A stretch of DNA of 11,344 nucleotides from the NCBI GenBank assembly GCA_002727485.1, contig PBXE01000026.1, forward strand, positions 1 through 11,344, in the 5' to 3' direction. The DNA comes from Methanobacteriota archaeon (GTDB lineage: Archaea; Thermoplasmatota; Poseidoniia; Poseidoniales; Poseidoniaceae). Below the pieces are notes generated by a model, which was not told the origin of the DNA, made no database searches, and saw only the letters and a program-made list of their open reading frames with translations. Of the stretch, positions 7,235 to 11,344 are shown one piece after another (the stretch's first letter is position 1; every line of letters begins with the position of its first letter). The position numbers were made by a program, and so were the translations under genes.

Positions 7235-7993
7235 ATGGATTACCTACTGGAAGGCATCAACCAAGGTAACTTGGTCATCACTTCTGTCGTCATGTTATTC
7301 CTTGTTGTTGCTTCAACAAAAGCCCGCTTTTTAGATGGTGCCGGAGTAGCTGCTGCCGTGTTTGTCGGGCTTCTAGTAGGAGTGTTGGGCCATTGGACTT
7401 GGCTACTGATTCTTCTTGCTTTCTTGGTATTTTCCCACTATGCAACCAAATGGAAATTTGATGAGAAAAAGGCTAGGAATATGTCTGAAAGCGATGACGG
7501 CCATCGTGGCTGGGTCAATGTATTTGCCAATGGAGGAATACCTGCATTAATTGCTACTGGAGCATTTATCACAGAAGAATGGGAATATGGATTGTGGATG
7601 TTTGGCGCTGCTGTTTCAGTAGCTGCTGCGGATACTTTTGCCAGTGAATTTGGTTGCTTAGATGACAATGTCAGAATGATTACTACATTCAAGAAATGTG
7701 AACCTGGAATAAATGGTGGATTTTCAAAGACGGGGCAAATAGCGGCACTTTCCGGTGCGCTAATCATCGGTTTGATGACCTTTGGCGCTTGGTATTTAAC
7801 TAACTTAGATGAATCAATAAATGATGGAATATCATTGATGGCTGCAGTAATTTCCATAGGTTGGATCGGTTGTCAAATTGATAGTTTCTTGGGTGCATGG
7901 TTTGAGAATAGAGGATACCTTACCAAGGGTGGTGTGAATGCCCTTGCTATTACTTCTGGAATGCTAATTATGTTCGCTTGGCTAAATACATGA
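7235..7993 (+). CDS. DUF92 (TIGR00297/TMEM19-like) integral membrane protein
   Basis: A 252-residue protein with six or so helices and the conserved polar motifs of the DUF92 family: RGWVNVFANGG (Asn99-Gly100-Gly101), AADTFASEFG (Asp133, Glu138), GINGGFSKTG (Asn160), IGCQIDSFLGAWFE (Asp216) and KGGVNALA (Asn235). Plant and cyanobacterial members (VTE6) are phytyl-phosphate kinases; archaeal members are untested, and a role in phosphorylating isoprenoid monophosphates for lipid or quinone synthesis is an inference. The ATG at 7235 is chosen because GGGGA ends 5 bases upstream; a GTG at 7217 would add six residues (MYLGKC). It lies 77 bases after the PrsW-family gene and 51 bases before the next gene, all on the plus strand. 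Confidence 0.87.
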   Translation: MDYLLEGINQGNLVITSVVMLFLVVASTKARFLDGAGVAAAVFVGLLVGVLGHWTWLLILLAFLVFSHYATKWKFDEKKARNMSESDDGHRGWVNVFANGGIPALIATGAFITEEWEYGLWMFGAAVSVAAADTFASEFGCLDDNVRMITTFKKCEPGINGGFSKTGQIAALSGALIIGLMTFGAWYLTNLDESINDGISLMAAVISIGWIGCQIDSFLGAWFENRGYLTKGGVNALAITSGMLIMFAWLNT

Positions 7994-8046
7994 TAGTTAA
8001 CCAAGAGGCAGATAGTTATTCAACTAATACCAACTCGAACTATCAT
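7990..8046. repeat. 9-bp inverted repeat spanning a stop and the next start codon
   Basis: The arms atgatagtt (7990-7998) and aactatcat (8038-8046) are perfect inverted copies separated by 39 bases. The left arm covers the DUF92 stop codon and the right arm covers the first bases of the ATG at 8045. In a run-through mRNA the pair could fold and hide the start codon. A third gatagtt lies between them at 8011-8017. A match of this size can occur by chance in 11 kb. Confidence 0.35.
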
Positions 8047-10366
8047 GGCCAACCGAAGAATTAGCATCATCTTGCTAGTTTTGCTGATTGGCGTAATCGC
8101 ATCTTCCACTGTTACTGCTCAAGATGATTCCTACGGACCGGGATACATTGATTGGGAAGTTAATCCGGTAGAACAGTTATTTGTTGAAGGAATGACTGAA
8201 TCATCAGCCATTTTACAGAGAGAAAGACCCGACCAAACCGAAGGTGGCATTAGCCTCGACCCGTTATTCAATGGAGATATATTCACAATTCAAAGTGAAC
8301 CTGTACAAACTGCATTTTCCCAAACTATCAAAATGAGTGTTTTCTTTTCAGTTTATCTTGATGATAATGTTGGCCCAGAGACTTGTTTTAGACAACAAAC
8401 TACTAGTTTGCAACTTTCTGATGCATCAACGACTCTTACCTACACAGTTAGTCTAGGAGGCGAACAAATATACCAAGAATCTGTAACAAACATCGTCGAT
8501 GAAATTACTCCCGGCCAAGCAATGAATTTCTCAGGCCCTGAAAATGAAATGAACATTACAGCAAATCCCGGTGATGTTTTCACATTATCACTCAGTGCTG
8601 TACATAATTGCCTAGGTTCCAGTGTAATGGTACAGTGGGGCGGAGGTCCGGAACCTCAAAATTCTGGAGGAATAATCATGGTTGGTGTACTATATCAACC
8701 TGAAATACGTATGATTCTAGATGAAGCTAATATTGCCCACATAGAATTTGACCCACTAATGCCATGGGGTGCTAGCGATATCAAAGACATAAAGTGGGAA
8801 ATTTGGGGGCCTCTCAAAGATTATGAAAGAAGATCATTGTCAAATGATAATAAATTAGAGGATTCAACTGGAAAAACCCTAACAATTAGACAAATTGGCG
8901 ACAATGAGTCAATTTGGACCTGGTCTGGTAAAAAAGTACTTGATAAAGGCGAGTTGAACCTCGAAATGTGTGTTAGAACAATTTATGGTGATTTGAATAG
9001 TGAGTGTCATGCATTTGGAATTCTACGCTTTGAAGTTACTGACGAGGATACTGGATTCCTCAATGCAAAGCTAATATTGAGTTTGTCTGCTTTAATCGCA
9101 TTGTTAGCCTTTGTTGGTAGTGCGTTTAACCAAGGTCTCTTGATTCCAATTCCAATCTTAAGTGCTTTAGCAGTAATGATGCTACTATTCGTTCCAACCG
9201 CATTTAGTCAAAATAATCTAGGAGCTGATGCTGCTATCTATGAGAACACTCGGATTCCGAATGCTGAGTTATTTGACGAAAATGGAGAATCTTACACCAT
9301 TACGGAGTTGTTTGATGGCAGAGACGCTCTGGTTATTGGTATTGGTTTGCCGGCCTCTGAGAACCTAATCGAACAATCAAATCAGTTCAATGTAACTCTA
9401 GATAAATACGGCGATGATGTGGCTATAATCCATGTATTATCTGGCATGAATCCAATGAATTCTGATATTATTCAGATGCGTCAACAACTCAATACCTCAT
9501 GGCCAATATTAATTGACAGAGATGAGCAGTTCGCTTCGACATTACCAGATGGAGTGTCTGATTCGGTAGTTATCGTTGACAAAGCAATGCATGTGACTTA
9601 TTCTAAGACACCTGTAGCATATTCTGATGATATTAGTGAGGCTATCGATGACATCCCGGCAGGAGGCTCACAAAACCTTGGTGCTTACTTTGCTATGCTG
9701 ATTGGACCTGGATTATTCCTCTTCTTCATCGCGCTACCAAGAGAGGGTTGGACTCCGCCAGATGAACCACTTCCACCTGGTTCATTGTGGGCTTCTATCA
9801 TTGGTGCTGGAGCGGCTGGAATTCTACTTGTCAATTTACCAACATTGATTGCCACATTATTACCCATTGGCTCAGGTCTACTTTTCTATCTAGATATCGT
9901 AATGATGCTATGGTTTGTGGAAATGGCGTTCTTTACCGCCAAGAATGGCAAACCATTCGAAGCGGCGATTTTAGCCAAAATAATTCATGGACTATATCCT
10001 AAACATTTCCAAGACTGGCGACCATTGGAAGATATGGAAAGAGATTTATTGATTGGTATTTGGTTCGGTTGGTTTGGTTTACTAGCCTTCCCTGCATTAT
10101 TCCCACAGGCCGTTGGAGCTGCATTCCTAAGTGGCTTTGGTGGAATAATTAGATCGGTTATTTCACTTGTTCTAATTCTTGTTTTGGGTGGCTTAGCGGT
10201 ACTATCGCTCAGGTTGATTGCCGCCGTTGGGGGACCTATTTCTCGATTGTTTGGTAGGTTTGGAGCCGAGTCATTCACTCAGTTTGTTGGATGGTTAATT
10301 CTACCATTGGCAATTTGGGTAACAATTAATTCTGTCCTCGCAAGCATAAATGCTGGACTGTTGTGA
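8045..10366 (+). CDS. Exported/membrane protein with a cysteine-free thioredoxin-like domain, function unknown
   Basis: A 773-residue protein; I do not recognise the full-length family. A signal peptide (1-25, ending VTA before QDD) precedes a beta-rich extracytoplasmic region (26-335). Two helices follow (340-360, 364-387), then a soluble domain (392-540), then six or so helices (547-768) with a cytoplasmic-looking Pro-rich loop near 565-580. The soluble domain reads like a peroxiredoxin/TlpA (AhpC-TSA) fold: IPNAELFDENGESYTITELFDGRDALVIGIG, then VAIIHVLSG, WPILIDRDEQFAS and DSVVIVDKAMHVTY. However, the site where the active cysteine should be reads GLPASEN, and the domain has no cysteine at all. 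The protein's only four cysteines (114, 189, 309, 321) are in the N-terminal region, likely as disulfides. Several N-X-S/T sequons (161, 170, 287, 449, 483) are present. The layout superficially recalls DsbD, but the essential cysteines are missing. Confidence 0.82.
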   Translation: MANRRISIILLVLLIGVIASSTVTAQDDSYGPGYIDWEVNPVEQLFVEGMTESSAILQRERPDQTEGGISLDPLFNGDIFTIQSEPVQTAFSQTIKMSVFFSVYLDDNVGPETCFRQQTTSLQLSDASTTLTYTVSLGGEQIYQESVTNIVDEITPGQAMNFSGPENEMNITANPGDVFTLSLSAVHNCLGSSVMVQWGGGPEPQNSGGIIMVGVLYQPEIRMILDEANIAHIEFDPLMPWGASDIKDIKWEIWGPLKDYERRSLSNDNKLEDSTGKTLTIRQIGDNESIWTWSGKKVLDKGELNLEMCVRTIYGDLNSECHAFGILRFEVTDEDTGFLNAKLILSLSALIALLAFVGSAFNQGLLIPIPILSALAVMMLLFVPTAFSQNNLGADAAIYENTRIPNAELFDENGESYTITELFDGRDALVIGIGLPASENLIEQSNQFNVTLDKYGDDVAIIHVLSGMNPMNSDIIQMRQQLNTSWPILIDRDEQFASTLPDGVSDSVVIVDKAMHVTYSKTPVAYSDDISEAIDDIPAGGSQNLGAYFAMLIGPGLFLFFIALPREGWTPPDEPLPPGSLWASIIGAGAAGILLVNLPTLIATLLPIGSGLLFYLDIVMMLWFVEMAFFTAKNGKPFEAAILAKIIHGLYPKHFQDWRPLEDMERDLLIGIWFGWFGLLAFPALFPQAVGAAFLSGFGGIIRSVISLVLILVLGGLAVLSLRLIAAVGGPISRLFGRFGAESFTQFVGWLILPLAIWVTINSVLASINAGLL

Positions 10367-10384
10367 TAACCTTTACAACGGTAG

Positions 10385-11248
10385 ATGTATAGCAAATGGC
10401 TCATGAATAGTTACTTGTCTGAATGGAGTTTGACTAGACGCAAGATATTCACAAATTGTGCAAGAAGATTCGCAAAGCAATATTTTTTTATCGAAAAAAG
10501 AAGAGATTTCAAAAAAAGAAATATTTCTTTTGTCTCTTATTCTGATTTAATGATAAAGTGTACAAGAAGTGTATTGTTTGAATTGTTGACTGATTTACAT
10601 AAAGGAGTATATTGGAGCGATAAGGTGATAATTTCAAAAATGCGCTTCCATGTAAATGTAAATATCTCATCAAAAATTCAGCAGAAGATTTCTTTGAAGA
10701 GGAAAAATCAATTGATTCTTCATGGATATCGACGAATAAAGAAATTAATGAAACAAAAAACATTAAGAAAAATTGTTGACAAATCGATAAAAGAATGGAG
10801 TTTCCATGACCGTGTTCAATCAACTAAATTTGGTCATCTTGATGTCTATTGTTCACCCGACATAGTTTATCGTGAAGGTTCTGTTTGGCACTTAGTGCGA
10901 ATAAATTTCCAATCTGAACATAAGCAACCATTTCTAGACTTAGAGTTGTGTAGTATGCTTCTATGGTCTAAGGGAAACCAATACTTACCAAAATTAAATG
11001 AAAAATTTGTGATTCATGGACTATCATGGCGCAAAGGAAAATGGTTTTACAAGAAAATAAGACCGAATCAAAAGTTATTGCAAGAGACTAAACAATTACT
11101 GGAAAAAGATGTTCATAACTTCAATATTCTACGTCAAGATTTCTATAGAAGCCAAGATTACGATTCATTACCTCTAGCAAAAACAAAATTGTACTGCAAG
11201 CGTTGCCCTTACAAAATAAATTGTCCAGTCAATAGAGAAATCAGATGA
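10385..11248 (+). CDS. PD-(D/E)XK nuclease-like Fe-S protein with degenerate active site
   Basis: A 287-residue, very basic (Lys/Arg-rich) protein. The N-terminus SLTRRKIFTNCARRFAKQYFF resembles the 'S-x-S-R-hydrophobic-x-x-C-P-R-x-F' opening of AddB/RecB/Cas4-type nucleases and supplies Cys25. The C-terminus ends C-x2-C-x5-C (Cys271, Cys274, Cys280), the spacing of the 4Fe-4S cluster of AddB and Cas4, in which the first cysteine is N-terminal. The core strand pair HLDVYCSPDIVYREGSVWHLVRINF keeps a candidate metal Asp (153 or 159), but the D/E-x-K site reads R-I-N (172-174), so cleavage activity is doubtful. A DNA-binding or structural role is an inference. It starts 18 bases after the preceding gene and is visibly more A+T-rich than it: sampled 60-base rows hold about 28-32% G+C, against about 42-53% in late rows of that gene. 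An in-frame ATG at 10403 is a possible alternative start. Confidence 0.72.
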   Translation: MYSKWLMNSYLSEWSLTRRKIFTNCARRFAKQYFFIEKRRDFKKRNISFVSYSDLMIKCTRSVLFELLTDLHKGVYWSDKVIISKMRFHVNVNISSKIQQKISLKRKNQLILHGYRRIKKLMKQKTLRKIVDKSIKEWSFHDRVQSTKFGHLDVYCSPDIVYREGSVWHLVRINFQSEHKQPFLDLELCSMLLWSKGNQYLPKLNEKFVIHGLSWRKGKWFYKKIRPNQKLLQETKQLLEKDVHNFNILRQDFYRSQDYDSLPLAKTKLYCKRCPYKINCPVNREIR

Positions 11249-11258
11249 ATTTTGGCGA

Positions 11259-11344
11259 TCATCCTGTTAAATCATCTAAAACTGCGTTAACATCAGATGC
11301 TTTGGTGACTCCACTGGCCAGCAATACTCCCTCAGCACCAAGCT
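11259..11344 (-). CDS. tpiA: Triosephosphate isomerase, C-terminal end (cut by window edge)
   Basis: The last 28 codons plus the TGA stop of a minus-strand gene entering from the right edge. The readable end is LGAEGVLLASGVTKASDVNA, then VLDDLTG and stop. This matches the C-terminus of archaeal triosephosphate isomerases, in which a GVLLASGVTKAKD-like segment forms the last phosphate-binding loop and helix before the protein ends with a DL-x-x-G tail. The enzyme interconverts dihydroxyacetone phosphate and glyceraldehyde 3-phosphate in glycolysis and gluconeogenesis. It converges on the nuclease-like gene with only 10 bases between the two stops, leaving little room for separate terminators. 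Only the end is visible, so completeness cannot be judged. Confidence 0.8.
   Translation of the reverse strand, partial: LGAEGVLLASGVTKASDVNAVLDDLTG

Noticed and set aside
8045..10366. Assignment of the 773-aa protein as DsbD/CcdA
   Set aside because: DsbD needs cysteine pairs in the membrane core and in the thioredoxin domain; neither region here has any cysteine.
10385..11248. Assignment of the nuclease-like protein as Cas4
   Set aside because: There are no cas genes or repeat-spacer array in the window and the D/E-x-K catalytic site is missing; only the Fe-S cysteine layout is shared.

Overview
The window looks like a piece of a planktonic marine archaeal genome, most likely Marine Group II (Candidatus Poseidoniales) or a close Thermoplasmatota relative. 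The firmest archaeal signal is the right edge, where the last 27 codons of a minus-strand gene match the C-terminus of archaeal-type triosephosphate isomerase (GVLLASGVTKA). Supporting signals are the moderate A+T content, tight spacing, weak or absent Shine-Dalgarno sites with TATA-like boxes close to start codons, and the gene mix: MMPL transporter, PrsW protease, DUF92 protein and an Fe-S photolyase. The lineage is inferred from content; no marker gene such as rRNA is present.

Layout from left to right: (1) 1-539, minus, the N-terminal third of a prokaryotic Fe-S cryptochrome/photolyase, cut by the left edge. (2) 623-2959, minus, a complete 778-aa MMPL/RND-type membrane transporter upstream of the photolyase in the same direction. 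(3) 2960-3062, a divergent promoter region. (4) 3063-5254, plus, methionine sulfoxide reductase A followed closely by 1-pyrroline-5-carboxylate dehydrogenase of the ALDH4A1 type. (5) 5233-5541, minus, a small two-helix membrane protein whose 3' end overlaps the dehydrogenase. (6) 5542-5720, a second divergent intergenic region. (7) 5721-11248, plus, a co-directional run: PrsW-family intramembrane metalloprotease, DUF92 membrane protein, a 773-aa exported/membrane protein with a cysteine-free thioredoxin-like domain, and a 287-aa PD-(D/E)XK-fold protein with AddB-type Fe-S cysteines but a degraded active site. (8) 11259-11344, minus, the 3' end of tpiA.

Much of the content fits a surface-ocean, light- and oxygen-exposed lifestyle: photorepair, repair of oxidised methionine, amino-acid (proline/arginine) catabolism, and envelope functions. 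No RNA gene, CRISPR array, insertion sequence or phage gene was seen, and no gene-free stretch exceeds 180 bases. The least explained part is 8045-11248, where two probably co-transcribed genes each keep a recognisable fold but lack its usual catalytic residues.
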